DNA of 64,000 nt from Streptomyces sp. B93. GTDB taxonomy: Bacteria > Actinomycetota > Actinomycetes > Streptomycetales > Streptomycetaceae. The position numbers and the translations under genes were made by a program. The stretch spans positions 1 to 64,000 of the forward strand of contig NZ_JAGPXL010000014.1 of NCBI RefSeq assembly GCF_018070565.1, read 5' to 3'. The notes under the pieces are model-generated. The model saw only the letters and a list, made by a program, of their open reading frames with translations. It was not told the origin of the DNA and made no database searches. This document shows, in pieces, positions 42,537-51,627 of this stretch (position 1 is its first letter; each line of letters begins with the position of its first letter).

Positions 42537-42554
42537 CCTTAAGCCCACCCTAAG
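42537..42554 (+). promoter_or_regulatory. 11-bp direct repeats upstream of the GH18 gene
   Basis: CCTTAAG (42537-42543) and CCCTAAG (42548-42554) are spaced by one 11-bp period, the geometry used by OmpR/PhoP-type regulators. Confidence 0.45.
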
Positions 42555-42652
42555 ATCGCCAACCCCCGCCCGGAAGACGGCCTTTGTCCGTTCGCCGGTG
42601 GCTAGCGTGCTGCCACACCCCCCACCTTCGATCAACCAGAGGCAGGCACGAG

Positions 42653-44119
42653 ATGAGCACGCACCGGCGTGGACTGAGCCGCAGGAACAAGGCGATCGGC
42701 GGAGCCGTCGCCGCGGCCGTGATCGGCGGTGGCGCCGTCCTGTTCTCCGGCACCGCGCAGGCCGCCGGTGTCGACGCCGCGTACACCAGGACCAGCGAGT
42801 GGTCGACCGGCTACACCGCCCAGTACGTGGTCACCAACAACAGCGGCGCCAGGAAGGCCGACTGGACCCTGGAGTTCGACCTGCCGTCCGGCGCCACGCT
42901 CAGCTCACTGTGGAACGGCGAGTCCGGCGTCAGCGGGCGGCACATCACCGTACGGCCGCCGAAGTGGGACACCGACGGCCTGGCCGTGGGCGAGTCCCTC
43001 ACCGTCGGCTTCGTCGTGGGCGGCTCCGGCGACCCCACCGGCTGCCTCATCGACGACGCCAAGTGCTCCACGGACGACACCGCCACGCCCGAGCCCACCG
43101 GCCGCCCCACCGACACCCCCACCCAGACCGCGACCTCCACTCCGACCGCGACTCCGACCCCGACAGCCACCCCCACGCAGACCCAGACCCCCACCGACAC
43201 GCCCTCGCAGAGTCCCGGCACCCCCACCACCGCCGCCTTCGCGCCCTACGTCGACACCTCGCTCTACCCGGCCTTCGACCTGCTCGCCAGCGCCGAGGCG
43301 ACCGGCGTCAAGGACTACAACCTCGCCTTCGTCACGGACGGCGGTGGCTGCACCCCGAAGTGGGGCGGTGTCACCGACCTGGCGAGCGACGCGGTGGCCG
43401 GACAGATCGGCGCCCTGCGGGCGAAGGGCGGCGACGTACGGGTCTCCTTCGGCGGGGCGGCCGGCGCCGAGCTGGCCACGGCCTGCTCCTCGGCGGACGC
43501 GCTGGCGACGGCGTACGGGAAGGTCGTGGACGCCTACGACCTCACCAAGGTCGACTTCGACGTCGAGGGCGGCGCGCTGCCGGACGCGGCGGCCAACACC
43601 CGCCGCGCCCAGGCGATAGCGCGGCTCCAGAAGGACCACCCGGACCTGGACGTGTCCTTCACGCTGCCCGTGATGCCGGAGGGCCTCACCCAGCCCGGCG
43701 TCGACCTGCTCGCCGACGCCAAGCGCAACGGCGTCCGCATCGACGCGGTCAACATCATGGCGATGGACTACGGCCCGGCGTACAGCGGCGACATGGGCAC
43801 CTACGCCGAGCAGGCCGCCACCGCCACCCAGGCGCAGATCAAGAGCGTCCTCGGGCTCAGCGACAGCGCCGCCTGGAAGACCGTCGCCGTCACCCCGATG
43901 ATCGGGGTCAACGACGTGGTGACCGAGATATTCAAGGTCGAGGACGCCACCCAGCTGGTGAGGTTCGCCGAGGCCAAGGGGCTGGGCTGGCTGTCCATGT
44001 GGTCCGCGACCCGCGACAGGCAGTGCCCGGGCGGCGCGAAGAACTCCGCCGACCCCACGTGCAGCTCGGTCCTCCAGGACGACTTCGCCTTCAGCAAGGC
44101 GTTCGCGGCCTACGAGTAG
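42653..44119 (+). CDS. GH18 chitinase with N-terminal CBM2 module
   Basis: 488 residues from ATG 42653. A signal peptide (cleavage after AQA, near residue 39) is followed by a family 2 carbohydrate-binding module (about 40-140: WSTGYTAQYVVTNNSG, ADWTLEFDLP, LSSLWNGESG), a Pro/Thr linker (about 145-195) and a GH18 barrel (about 200-488). The catalytic DxDxE is in VDFDVEGG. It hydrolyses chitin or chitodextrins outside the cell with retention. CBM2 helps it bind chitin or cellulose. No dre palindrome is visible immediately upstream. Confidence 0.93.
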   Translation: MSTHRRGLSRRNKAIGGAVAAAVIGGGAVLFSGTAQAAGVDAAYTRTSEWSTGYTAQYVVTNNSGARKADWTLEFDLPSGATLSSLWNGESGVSGRHITVRPPKWDTDGLAVGESLTVGFVVGGSGDPTGCLIDDAKCSTDDTATPEPTGRPTDTPTQTATSTPTATPTPTATPTQTQTPTDTPSQSPGTPTTAAFAPYVDTSLYPAFDLLASAEATGVKDYNLAFVTDGGGCTPKWGGVTDLASDAVAGQIGALRAKGGDVRVSFGGAAGAELATACSSADALATAYGKVVDAYDLTKVDFDVEGGALPDAAANTRRAQAIARLQKDHPDLDVSFTLPVMPEGLTQPGVDLLADAKRNGVRIDAVNIMAMDYGPAYSGDMGTYAEQAATATQAQIKSVLGLSDSAAWKTVAVTPMIGVNDVVTEIFKVEDATQLVRFAEAKGLGWLSMWSATRDRQCPGGAKNSADPTCSSVLQDDFAFSKAFAAYE

Positions 44120-44198
44120 GCCGGAAGAACAGGGCGGGAAAGACCGGGGCGCGGCACCCCCACAGTGCCGCGCCCCGCCCCCCGTGACTCCCTCCGCC

Positions 44199-45626
44199 TC
44201 AGTCCTGAGCGGCCGGGGGGAGCACACCCGTGCGTGCCGCGCGCCCGTACCACAGGGCGCTCGACTTCGGCGTACGGGCGAGGGTCGTGTAGTCGACGTA
44301 CACCGCGCCGAAGCGCTTGCCGTAGCCGTACGCCCACTCGAAGTTGTCCATCAGGGACCACAGGTAGTAGCCGCGCACATCGGCGCCGTCCGTGATCGCC
44401 CGGCGCACGGCGGCCAGGTGGCCGTGCAGGTAGGCGATGCGCTCGGGGTCGTGGACCCGGCCGTCGGCGTCCAGCTTGTCGTCGTAGGCGGCGCCGTTCT
44501 CGGTGACGTAGAGCGGCAGGCCCGGGGCCTCGCGGGTGTAGCGCATGATCAGGTCGTGCAGACCGCTCGGGTCGATCGTCCAGCCCATCTCGGTGCGCTC
44601 ACCCGGCGTCTGGTGGAACGCCACGTCGTCCGCGGCGGGCCAGGGCGAGTGCTCGCTGGAGCCGTGGCCGTCGGCGCGCGGGCCGTCGGGGGCGTTCGAG
44701 GCGGCCGAGACCAGCGCCGGCGTGTAGTAGTTCAGGCCCAGCGCGTCCAGCGGCTGGTGGATGGTCTCGAGGTCGCCGTCCTGGACGAAGGACCAGTCGG
44801 TGAGCGAGGACGTCGCCTCCAGCAGGGTCGCCGGGTAGGCGCCGTGCAGCATCGGACCGTGGAAGACGCCGTTGGCGAGGTCGTCGATCTTCTGCACGGC
44901 GGCCAGGTCGGCCGGGTCCTGGGAGAGGGGGCGGACCACGGAGGAGTTCAGCGAGACGGCGACCGAGTTGCGGGCGGGCATCACCGACCGCAGGGCCTTC
45001 GCGCCGAGCCCGTGCGCCAGGTTGAGGTGGTGCGCGGCCCTCAGGGTGGACGCCGGTTCGGTGCGGCCGGGGGCGTGCACCCCGGACCCGTAGCCGAGGA
45101 AGGCGCTGCACCAGGGCTCGTTGAGGGTGATCCACTGCTCGACGCGGTCGCCGAGGGCCTCGCCGACGATCTGCGCGTACTCCGCGAACCGCAGGGCGGT
45201 CTCCCGCTCCGGCCAGCCGCCCGCGTCCTCCAGCTCCTGCGGCAGGTCCCAGTGGTAGAGGGTGACGGCGGGCTTGATGCCCTTCTCCAGCAGCTCGTCG
45301 ACCAGGCGCCGGTAGAAGTCCAGGCCGACCTGGACGGCGGGGCCGCGGCCGGTGGGCTGCACCCGGGACCAGGAGACGGAGAAGCGGTACGCGGTCAGGC
45401 CCAGCTCCGCCATCAGCGCCACGTCGTCGCGGTAGCGGTGGTAGTGGTCGACAGCGATGTCACCGTGGTCGCCGCCCGCGGTCTTGCCGGGCGTGTGGCT
45501 GAAGGTGTCCCAGATCGACGGGGTGCGACCGCCCTCCCGCACCGCCCCTTCGATCTGGTACGCGGAGGTCGCCGCGCCCCAGAGGAAGGTGGAGGGGAAG
45601 GACACCGGCGTTTCGGGCTCAGGCAT
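44199..45626 (-). CDS. bglC: GH1 beta-glucosidase BglC
   Basis: 475 residues, cytoplasmic, the usual GH1 length. The acid/base is in TLNEP (about 165) and the nucleophile in YVTENG (about 380). It hydrolyses imported cellobiose and cello-oligosaccharides to glucose. The gene follows cebG on the same strand. A CebR box (45626-45639) covers the ribosome-binding site, so repression likely blocks transcription through this point. Removing cellobiose also removes the CebR inducer. Confidence 0.93.
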   Translation of the reverse strand: MPEPETPVSFPSTFLWGAATSAYQIEGAVREGGRTPSIWDTFSHTPGKTAGGDHGDIAVDHYHRYRDDVALMAELGLTAYRFSVSWSRVQPTGRGPAVQVGLDFYRRLVDELLEKGIKPAVTLYHWDLPQELEDAGGWPERETALRFAEYAQIVGEALGDRVEQWITLNEPWCSAFLGYGSGVHAPGRTEPASTLRAAHHLNLAHGLGAKALRSVMPARNSVAVSLNSSVVRPLSQDPADLAAVQKIDDLANGVFHGPMLHGAYPATLLEATSSLTDWSFVQDGDLETIHQPLDALGLNYYTPALVSAASNAPDGPRADGHGSSEHSPWPAADDVAFHQTPGERTEMGWTIDPSGLHDLIMRYTREAPGLPLYVTENGAAYDDKLDADGRVHDPERIAYLHGHLAAVRRAITDGADVRGYYLWSLMDNFEWAYGYGKRFGAVYVDYTTLARTPKSSALWYGRAARTGVLPPAAQD

Positions 45627-45639
45627 GGAAGCGCTCCCA
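45626..45639. promoter_or_regulatory. CebR operator at bglC
   Basis: TGGAAGCGCTCCCA has one mismatch to the TGGGAGCGCTCCCA palindrome. Read on the minus strand, its GGGAG also serves as the bglC Shine-Dalgarno. Confidence 0.88.
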
Positions 45640-45733
45640 TCGCAGGTCGCGCGGACCCACGGGTAGACGGAAGGGAAAGTGAGGGGAAGGAGGGGCCGAG
45701 GCGGCGGTGACCCGGCCCCCTGTCAGGCGGGCG

Positions 45734-46636
45734 TCAGCCCTTGACCGCGCCCTGCATGATGCCGCCGACGATCTGCTTGCCGAAGATCGCGAAGACCAGC
45801 AGCAGCGGCAGCGTGCCGAGCAGCGCGCCCGCCATGATCAGGGACTGGTCGGGCGTGTAGCCGCGGCCGAGGCCCGCCACCGCGACCTGCACGGTCGGGT
45901 TGCCGGTCTGGGTCAGCACCAGGAACGGCCAGAGGAAGTCGTTCCAGGTCTGGACGAACATCAGCATGCCGAGCACGGCCATCGCGGGCCGCGCGGCCGG
46001 GAACACCACGTGCCACACCACGCGCCAACTGCTGGCGCCGTCCACCCGGGCGGCCTCGATGATCTCGTCCGGCAGCGCCTGGAGCAGGTACTGCCGCATG
46101 AAGAACACCCCGAACGCGCTCACCAGCGACGGGAAGATCACGGCCTGGAGCTGGTCGGTCCAGTCCAGCTTGGCGACCATCATGTACAGCGGGATCACGC
46201 TCAGCTGCGGCGGCACCATCATCGTGCCGATCACGATCAGCATCATCGCGTTACGGCCCTTGAACCGCAGCTTGGCGAAGGCGAACCCGGCGATCGTCGA
46301 CAGCACCACGATGGTGATCGCCGAGATCCCGGCGACGATGGTGGTGTTGAGGAACGCCTCACCCAGGTTGGCGTCGGACCAGGCCACTTCGAGCTTGTCG
46401 AAGAGGTTGGCGCCGAACCACAGGGGCGGCGGGTTCTCCGCGAGGCGCTGGTTGTCCCGGGAGGCGGCGATCGCGGTCCACACCAGCGGGAACAGCGAGC
46501 CGATCGTGAACAGCGCGAGGATGACGTACGCGACGGGCCCGGCGTGCATGGTCCCGCCCGCGCGCGCGGCCTTGGAACGGCGCACCTTGCGGCGCTCCTT
46601 CGGCTTGGCGTCCTCGGGGCTCAGTGTCGTCGTCAC
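45734..46636 (-). CDS. cebG: Cellobiose ABC permease CebG
   Basis: 300 residues with six membrane segments and the MalG-type EAA loop EIIEAARVDGASSWRVVWHVVFP. An N-terminal Lys/Arg-rich cytoplasmic tail is typical of the actinobacterial CebG group. With CebF it forms the channel that imports cellobiose and cellotriose delivered by CebE, and ATP is supplied by a shared MsiK-type ATPase encoded elsewhere. The start lies 11 bp after the cebF stop. No ATPase gene is in the cluster, as expected. Confidence 0.92.
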   Translation of the reverse strand: MTTTLSPEDAKPKERRKVRRSKAARAGGTMHAGPVAYVILALFTIGSLFPLVWTAIAASRDNQRLAENPPPLWFGANLFDKLEVAWSDANLGEAFLNTTIVAGISAITIVVLSTIAGFAFAKLRFKGRNAMMLIVIGTMMVPPQLSVIPLYMMVAKLDWTDQLQAVIFPSLVSAFGVFFMRQYLLQALPDEIIEAARVDGASSWRVVWHVVFPAARPAMAVLGMLMFVQTWNDFLWPFLVLTQTGNPTVQVAVAGLGRGYTPDQSLIMAGALLGTLPLLLVFAIFGKQIVGGIMQGAVKG

Positions 46637-46647
46637 GGCCGGTTCTC

Positions 46648-47667
46648 CTAACTACTGGCGCGCAGCCGGCGCGAGATGACGTAGTTGACGATCCCGATCA
46701 CGATGAGGATCAGGAACATCGTCCAGGCGATGGCGGAGGACCGGCCCAGGTGCTGGTTGACCCAGCCCTGCTCGTACAGGTACAGGCCCAGCGTCTGGAA
46801 CTGGTGCTCGGAGCCGCCGGAGGCGCCCTTGTTCGCGTCGAACAGCAGCGGTTCGCCGAAGACCTGCGAGGCGCCGATCGTCGACACGACCACGGTGAAC
46901 AGGATCGTCGGCCGCAGCGACGGCAGCGTGACGTGCACGAACTGCTGCCAGCGGCTGGCCCCGTCCAGGGCCGCCGACTCGTACAGGTCCTGGGGGATCG
47001 CCTGCATCGCGGCCAGGTAGATCAGCGCGTTGTAGCCCGTCCACCGCCAGATGATGATGGTCGACACCGCGATCTTCGAGGCCCACGAGTCGTTCTGCCA
47101 GTCGATGTTGTCGATGCCGACCGCGTTCAGCACCCAGTTGATCATGCCGTAGTCGCGGCCGAAGAGCAGCACGAAGACCAGCGACGCGGCGGCGATCGAG
47201 GTGGCGTACGGGGCGAGCATGACGACCCGGTAGAAGGTCGAGCCGCGCAGCTTGTAGTTGAGGATGTGCGCGATGCCCATCGCCATCAGGAGCTGCGGAA
47301 CGGTGGAGATGATGCCGATCCACAGCGTGTTGCGCGCCGCGTTCCAGAAGAAGTCGTCGTCGAAGATCCTGGTGTAGTTGCGCAGGCCCACCCACTCCAT
47401 GTCGGTGGGTGCGGTCAGCTCCACCTGGTGCAGTGAGGCCCAGCCCGTGTAGATCAGCGGGAACAGGCCGAACGCCAGGAACAGCAGGAAGAACGGCGAG
47501 ACGAACGCGTACGGGCTCCATCGCATGTCGCGCTGCCATCGCCGGGACAGCCGCTTCCGGTGCCGCTCCTCCCGCTCGGTGAGCGGTGGGGCGGGCGGGC
47601 GCGGGGCCGCGCCCCCCTTGACGGGGGACGCGGCGGCCGTGTCGTGCCGGGTGGTCATGCCGGTCAC
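46648..47667 (-). CDS. cebF: Cellobiose ABC permease CebF
   Basis: 339 residues from GTG 47667 (ATG 47658 possible), overlapping the cebE stop as GTGA. A long cytoplasmic N-terminus (about 1-60) and six helices are present, with the EAA loop DLYESAALDGASRWQQFVHVTLP. MalF-like partner of CebG. The whole block cebE-cebF-cebG reads from the CebR-controlled promoter near 49105. Confidence 0.92.
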   Translation of the reverse strand: MTGMTTRHDTAAASPVKGGAAPRPPAPPLTEREERHRKRLSRRWQRDMRWSPYAFVSPFFLLFLAFGLFPLIYTGWASLHQVELTAPTDMEWVGLRNYTRIFDDDFFWNAARNTLWIGIISTVPQLLMAMGIAHILNYKLRGSTFYRVVMLAPYATSIAAASLVFVLLFGRDYGMINWVLNAVGIDNIDWQNDSWASKIAVSTIIIWRWTGYNALIYLAAMQAIPQDLYESAALDGASRWQQFVHVTLPSLRPTILFTVVVSTIGASQVFGEPLLFDANKGASGGSEHQFQTLGLYLYEQGWVNQHLGRSSAIAWTMFLILIVIGIVNYVISRRLRASS

Positions 47668-48983
47668 TGGTCCAGGTTGTTGTCGATGGTCTTCACGGCG
47701 TTGTTCCAGGCGTCCTTGGCGGACTTGCCCTGGGTGACGAGGATGACGCCGTTGTCGGTCAGACCCTGCTGGATGATCTGGTCCTTCGGGCCGATCACCT
47801 GCACGGGGGCGGACTTGGCGGCCTCGGCGAAGATCTCGCCGATCGGGGCGTCACCGGTCATGTCGTTCTTGCCGTCGACGACCTCGGGCATGGTGTACGC
47901 GGCCGGGGTGCTCGGGAAGCTGCCCTGCACCTTGAAGAGCTTGGCCTGCTGCTCGGGCGCGGTCAGCCAGGCGGCCAGCTTGGCGGCCTCCTCGGTGTTC
48001 TTGCCCGCCTTCGGCACGGACAGGAAGGAACCGCCCCAGTTACCGGACTTCGGCGCCTGGGCGACGTCCCACTTGCCGGCCGACTCCGGCTTCGACTTGC
48101 CCTTGATGTAGCCGAGCATCCACGGCGGGCAGGACATCGCCGCGAACTTGCTGTTGGCGATGGTGGTGTCCCAGGCGGGCTGGAACTGCGTCTGGTTGCC
48201 GATCAGCCCGTCCTCGGCGGCCTCGGCGGTCAGGTCGAACGCGGCCTTCACGGCCGGGTTGGACTTGTAGATGACCTCGCCGGAGGAGTCGTAGAACTTC
48301 TCCGTCTCGGAGCTGAGGATCGCGTTGATCAGACCGCCGGGCGAGTCCATGAAGGTGGTGCCGCTGGGGGCGTTCTTCTGGTAGTCGCGGCCGACGTCGA
48401 CGAACTTCGACCAGTCACCCGCCCACAGCTTGGAGACCTCCTCGCGGTCGGTCGGCAGACCGGCCTCCTTGAACAGGTCGGTGCGGTAGCAGATGGCCAT
48501 CGGGCCGATGTCGGTGCCCAGGCCGATGGTCTGGCCCTCGGCGGTGGTGGCCTGCTGCCACTTCCAGTCGAGGTAGTCGCTCTCCTTGCCGTACTTCGAC
48601 AGGTCGAGCAGCTTGTCGGACTGCGTCTGGACGACCTCGGCGATGTTGCCGACCTCGACGCCCTGGATGTCCATCAGACCGCTGTTGGTGGTCAGGTGGT
48701 TGACCAGCGCGGGGTAGTAGTTCTCGTTCCGCTCTACGACGTTCTCTTCGATCTTGATGTCGGGGTTGAGCTTCATGTACTCGTCGTAGAGCCCGGCCTC
48801 CTTGAAGCCGAACGTACCGAAGAGCCCCAGCGTGATGGTGGTCTTGCCACCGCCGCCACCGTCCGACGAGTTCGACTCGCTGTCCTCGCCGTCGTCGGCA
48901 CAACCGGCCAGCAGCCCAGCCCCCAGCGACGCGATGGCCGCGAGAACCACCGCCTTACGGCGGATTCGGGTAGGTGCTCGCAT
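47664..48983 (-). CDS. cebE: Cellobiose-binding lipoprotein CebE
   Basis: 439 residues from ATG 48983 with AGGAGG upstream. The signal peptide ends in lipobox LLAGC (about residues 23-27), followed by a Ser/Gly-rich spacer and an SBP_bac_1 fold. Family-1 binding proteins of this type capture cello-oligosaccharides at the outer membrane face, and context (CebF, CebG, BglC, CebR box) fixes the substrate as cellobiose/cellotriose. In S. scabies the system also senses plant-derived cello-oligomers for toxin induction. First gene of the operon. Confidence 0.93.
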   Translation of the reverse strand: MRAPTRIRRKAVVLAAIASLGAGLLAGCADDGEDSESNSSDGGGGGKTTITLGLFGTFGFKEAGLYDEYMKLNPDIKIEENVVERNENYYPALVNHLTTNSGLMDIQGVEVGNIAEVVQTQSDKLLDLSKYGKESDYLDWKWQQATTAEGQTIGLGTDIGPMAICYRTDLFKEAGLPTDREEVSKLWAGDWSKFVDVGRDYQKNAPSGTTFMDSPGGLINAILSSETEKFYDSSGEVIYKSNPAVKAAFDLTAEAAEDGLIGNQTQFQPAWDTTIANSKFAAMSCPPWMLGYIKGKSKPESAGKWDVAQAPKSGNWGGSFLSVPKAGKNTEEAAKLAAWLTAPEQQAKLFKVQGSFPSTPAAYTMPEVVDGKNDMTGDAPIGEIFAEAAKSAPVQVIGPKDQIIQQGLTDNGVILVTQGKSAKDAWNNAVKTIDNNLDQ

Positions 48984-49104
48984 TGCAGTCCTCCTGTTGC
49001 CCTGACGTGCCGACCCCCCGGCCAAAATTACTTGCATGGGCCCGTTGTTCTTCTCGCTGCGGCTCGGGCGGGGAACGTGCGGGTTGTGTATGTGTCAGGT
49101 ACCG

Positions 49105-49118
49105 TGGGAGCGCTCCCA
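49105..49118. promoter_or_regulatory. CebR operator upstream of cebE
   Basis: Perfect palindrome TGGGAGCGCTCCCA, 122 bp before the cebE start and about 190 bp before cebR. It can control both divergent units. Confidence 0.95.
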
Positions 49119-49307
49119 TCGGTGATGTGTTGAAGGGTCGTAGCTTCGGGCGGGGGTGTCAAGGGAACGGACGCGGAGAGATGCGTTCAGTTATCGGCCT
49201 GTTAACTGCAACGACCGAGTCGGTCATCTGGTGCCCGTCCGGCACCGGAGCGCCCCGGCACTGTTACATTCCAGGCCAGGCGTGGTGTCGACGGGAGGGC
49301 GGAGCCA

Positions 49308-50363
49308 GTGGCAAGCCACGGATCACGGGGCAGGAGCGGCGGCCGGCCGACCCTGGAAGAGGTGGCGGCCCGCGCGGGCGTCGGCCGTGGCACGGTCTCC
49401 CGGGTCATCAACGGCTCCCCGCGTGTGAGCGACGCCACCCGGGCGGCCGTCGAGGCGGCGGTCGCCGAGCTGGGTTACGTCCCGAACACGGCCGCCCGTG
49501 CCCTCGCCGCCAACCGCACCGACGCGATCGCCCTCGTCGTCCCCGAGCCCGAGACCCGGTTCTTCGCCGAGCCGTACTTCTCGGACATGCTCAAGGGCGT
49601 CGGCGCCGAGCTGGCCGACACCGAGATGCAGCTGCTGCTGATCTTCGCGGGCAGCGACCGGGAGCGCCAGCGCCTGGCCCAGTACCTCGCCGCCCACCGG
49701 GTCGACGGCGTCCTGCTGGTCTCCGTGCACGCCGACGACCCGCTGCCCGACCTGCTCTCCCAGCTGGAGATCCCCGCGGTGATAAGCGGCCCGCGCTCCG
49801 CCGCCGAGACGCTGCCCTCGGTCGACTCCGACAACTACGGCGGCGCCCGCCAGGCCGTTGAGCACCTGCTCTCCCGGGGCCGCCGCCACATCGCCCACAT
49901 CACCGGCCGCCTCGACGTCTACGGCGCCCAGCGGCGCATCGACGGCTACCGCGACGCCCTGCGCGACGCCGGGCACGAGGTGGACGAGCAGCTCATCGAG
50001 TCCGGCGACTTCACCGAGGAGGGCGGGCGACGCGCGATGACCGAGCTGCTCGCCCGCCGCCCCGACATCGACGCCGTCTTCGCCGCCTCCGACGTCACCG
50101 CGGCGGGCGCCCGCCAGGTGCTGCGCGAGTCCGGCCGCCGGGTGCCGGAGGACGTGGCCCTCGTCGGCTACGACGACTCGGCGATCGCCCGCCATATGCA
50201 CCCGCCGCTCACCAGCGTCCGGCAGCCCATAGAGAACATGGGGCGCGCGATGATCGACCTGCTGCTCGGGGAGATAGCGGACCGCCGCCCGGCGGTGTCG
50301 CGGGGCCTGGAACCCCGGCAGATGGTGCTGGCGACGGAGCTGGTGGAACGGACGTCCTCGTAG
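49308..50363 (+). CDS. cebR: LacI-family repressor CebR
   Basis: 351 residues from GTG 49308. A LacI helix-turn-helix (about 14-60: PTLEEVAARAGVGRGTVSRV, then GYVPNTAARAL) precedes a periplasmic-binding-protein-like effector domain. It represses cebEFG and bglC by binding the 14-bp palindromes at 49105 and 45626 and is released by cellobiose. The gene is divergent from cebE. Downstream, the conserved gene order breaks at the accessory region. Confidence 0.93.
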   Translation: MASHGSRGRSGGRPTLEEVAARAGVGRGTVSRVINGSPRVSDATRAAVEAAVAELGYVPNTAARALAANRTDAIALVVPEPETRFFAEPYFSDMLKGVGAELADTEMQLLLIFAGSDRERQRLAQYLAAHRVDGVLLVSVHADDPLPDLLSQLEIPAVISGPRSAAETLPSVDSDNYGGARQAVEHLLSRGRRHIAHITGRLDVYGAQRRIDGYRDALRDAGHEVDEQLIESGDFTEEGGRRAMTELLARRPDIDAVFAASDVTAAGARQVLRESGRRVPEDVALVGYDDSAIARHMHPPLTSVRQPIENMGRAMIDLLLGEIADRRPAVSRGLEPRQMVLATELVERTSS

Positions 50364-50900
50364 GGCCTGTCCGTACGGGACCTGAACGCGAATCAGCCGG
50401 TGACCTTCTTCCTCGAATCTGATTCGGAGCCGCATTGTGACCTGCGGCGACGCCCGAAATCAGGACAAGTGTAGGCCAGATCGGGGACCAGCTCCCCCGC
50501 GTACGCGAACACCACAACCTCTCCCAGCGCCAGGTCTGCGAGCGCGTCGGCAGCGACATCGCCGCCTTCAGCCGCATTGAGTAGGGCCGTTCCTCGCCTC
50601 TGCTGGACAACCCTGATCCGCCTTTCAGACGCGGTCGGTGTGCGCCGCGGGAGCTGGTGGGGTGACCGGCCCCGGCCGGATTACTGGGGCTTGCCTGCCG
50701 AGGCCCTTACGGGAGGTCAGTCAGTCCGGTTCTGTTGGCCTCGGGGCCGCCTCGGAGGCAGCGGGCCGCCCGGCTGATCAGGCCCGGGACTCGGCGGTGT
50801 GGCGTCTACCCTCATGGTGCTCCCCTCCTCTTCTCTGGGGGTTGGGATCCAGGCGTCTCGGCTGCTTGGTCTTTGGACGGGAGAGCGGCCGAGACGCCGG
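50364..50900. other. 537-bp intergenic region holding a decayed XRE gene
   Basis: Apart from the pseudogene (50441-50690) I see an inverted repeat CGAATC-T-GATTCG at 50414-50426 and no intact gene. It marks the left edge of the accessory region. Confidence 0.6.
50441..50690 (+). pseudogene. XRE-family regulator fragment, broken by a nonsense codon and frameshifts
   Basis: From 50441 the frame reads RTSVGQIGDQLPRVREHHNL and SQRQVCERVGSDIAAFSRIE, the front of an XRE helix-turn-helix, then hits TAG (50582-50584), where a CAG Gln is expected. The same frame resumes with GRSSPLLDN, then a frameshift is needed to read LIRLSDAVGV, and another for PRELVG. No intact product is possible. Confidence 0.75.
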
Positions 50901-51239
50901 CTAGTCTCCGTAGAAGCGCCCTTCGCGGTGGGCCTTCCAGCCGAGGTTCGTGGACACCTGCTCCTGCCGCTGCGCCGGGGTGGTCGCCCCGGCCTCCTTG
51001 GAGTCCTCCCGGTCTCGGCGCCCCTTTGCGGCGTCCACGCCCTTCTTGCTCTTGCTCACTCGGTGCTCCCGGTTCTCGCTCGCGGGGCCGCAGCCGGGGC
51101 AGACGTCCAGGCCCGGCAGGGTCGGGATCATCTGCTGATCGCGGTGCACCCGGCAGTACCGTCGCCCCCGCTCGTGGTCGGTGCGGTGTTCGTCCTCGGC
51201 CAGCTGCCGGGGGGTCATCGGTCGGTACCTGGCGGCCAT
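50901..51239 (-). CDS. Small zinc-ribbon-like hypothetical protein
   Basis: 112 residues from ATG 51239 with AGGAG upstream. A possible metal site is formed by YCRVH (C-x2-H) and VCPGCG (C-x2-C) at about residues 28-50. The second half is highly charged (KSKKGVDAAKGRRDRED) and unlikely to be folded. Probably the last gene of the small-protein operon reading left from 52372, after a 119-bp gap and a micro-gene. Function unknown. Confidence 0.6.
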   Translation of the reverse strand: MAARYRPMTPRQLAEDEHRTDHERGRRYCRVHRDQQMIPTLPGLDVCPGCGPASENREHRVSKSKKGVDAAKGRRDREDSKEAGATTPAQRQEQVSTNLGWKAHREGRFYGD

Positions 51240-51247
51240 GGGCGCTC

Positions 51248-51316
51248 CTAGTTGTTGTCGTCCGGTGGCGGGGTGGGCGGGTCGTCGTCGGGCTTCGGCA
51301 CGGGCGGCCACGTCAT
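51248..51316 (-). CDS. Possible 22-aa Pro/Asp-rich micro-protein
   Basis: It has a strong Shine-Dalgarno (GGGAGGTG) 7-8 bases before ATG 51316. The peptide starts MTWPPVPKPDDD and is all Pro/Asp afterwards. The stop lies 8 bp before the next start, which keeps operon spacing. Real translation is uncertain. Confidence 0.4.
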   Translation of the reverse strand: MTWPPVPKPDDDPPTPPPDDNN

Positions 51317-51435
51317 AGCCGACACCTCCCTTCTGCTGCTCGGGCCGACCTGGACCAAAGTCAGTCGGCGGCTTGACATGCTTACGGACCCGCCCCGGCC
51401 TCGACCTGTCCAGGGTTGGCGGACCGATGGGAGCC

Positions 51436-51627
51436 TTAGGTATTGGCGTCTTGCTTCCGGTGGCAGGCGCAGCCGCAGCGGCGCACCAGCAGCAGCCCGC
51501 GGCCGTGGGGCAGCGGTATGTCCTTGGTCCGGCGGCAGTCGGCGTGCAGGCGGCGGTGCTCCAGCCGCTGCGTAGCCAGGGCGCACTCCGCCGACCGCTC
51601 CACGGCTGCTTCGGCGGGAGCGCCCAT
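51436..51627 (-). CDS. Small Cys/His/Arg-rich protein
   Basis: 63 residues. ATG 51627 overlaps the stop of the DUF6415-like gene (ATGA), which supports real translation. The C-terminus has RRCGCACHRKQD, a possible metal site, and an upstream HADCRRTKD. Otherwise it is very basic. No family recognised. Confidence 0.5.
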   Translation of the reverse strand: MGAPAEAAVERSAECALATQRLEHRRLHADCRRTKDIPLPHGRGLLLVRRCGCACHRKQDANT

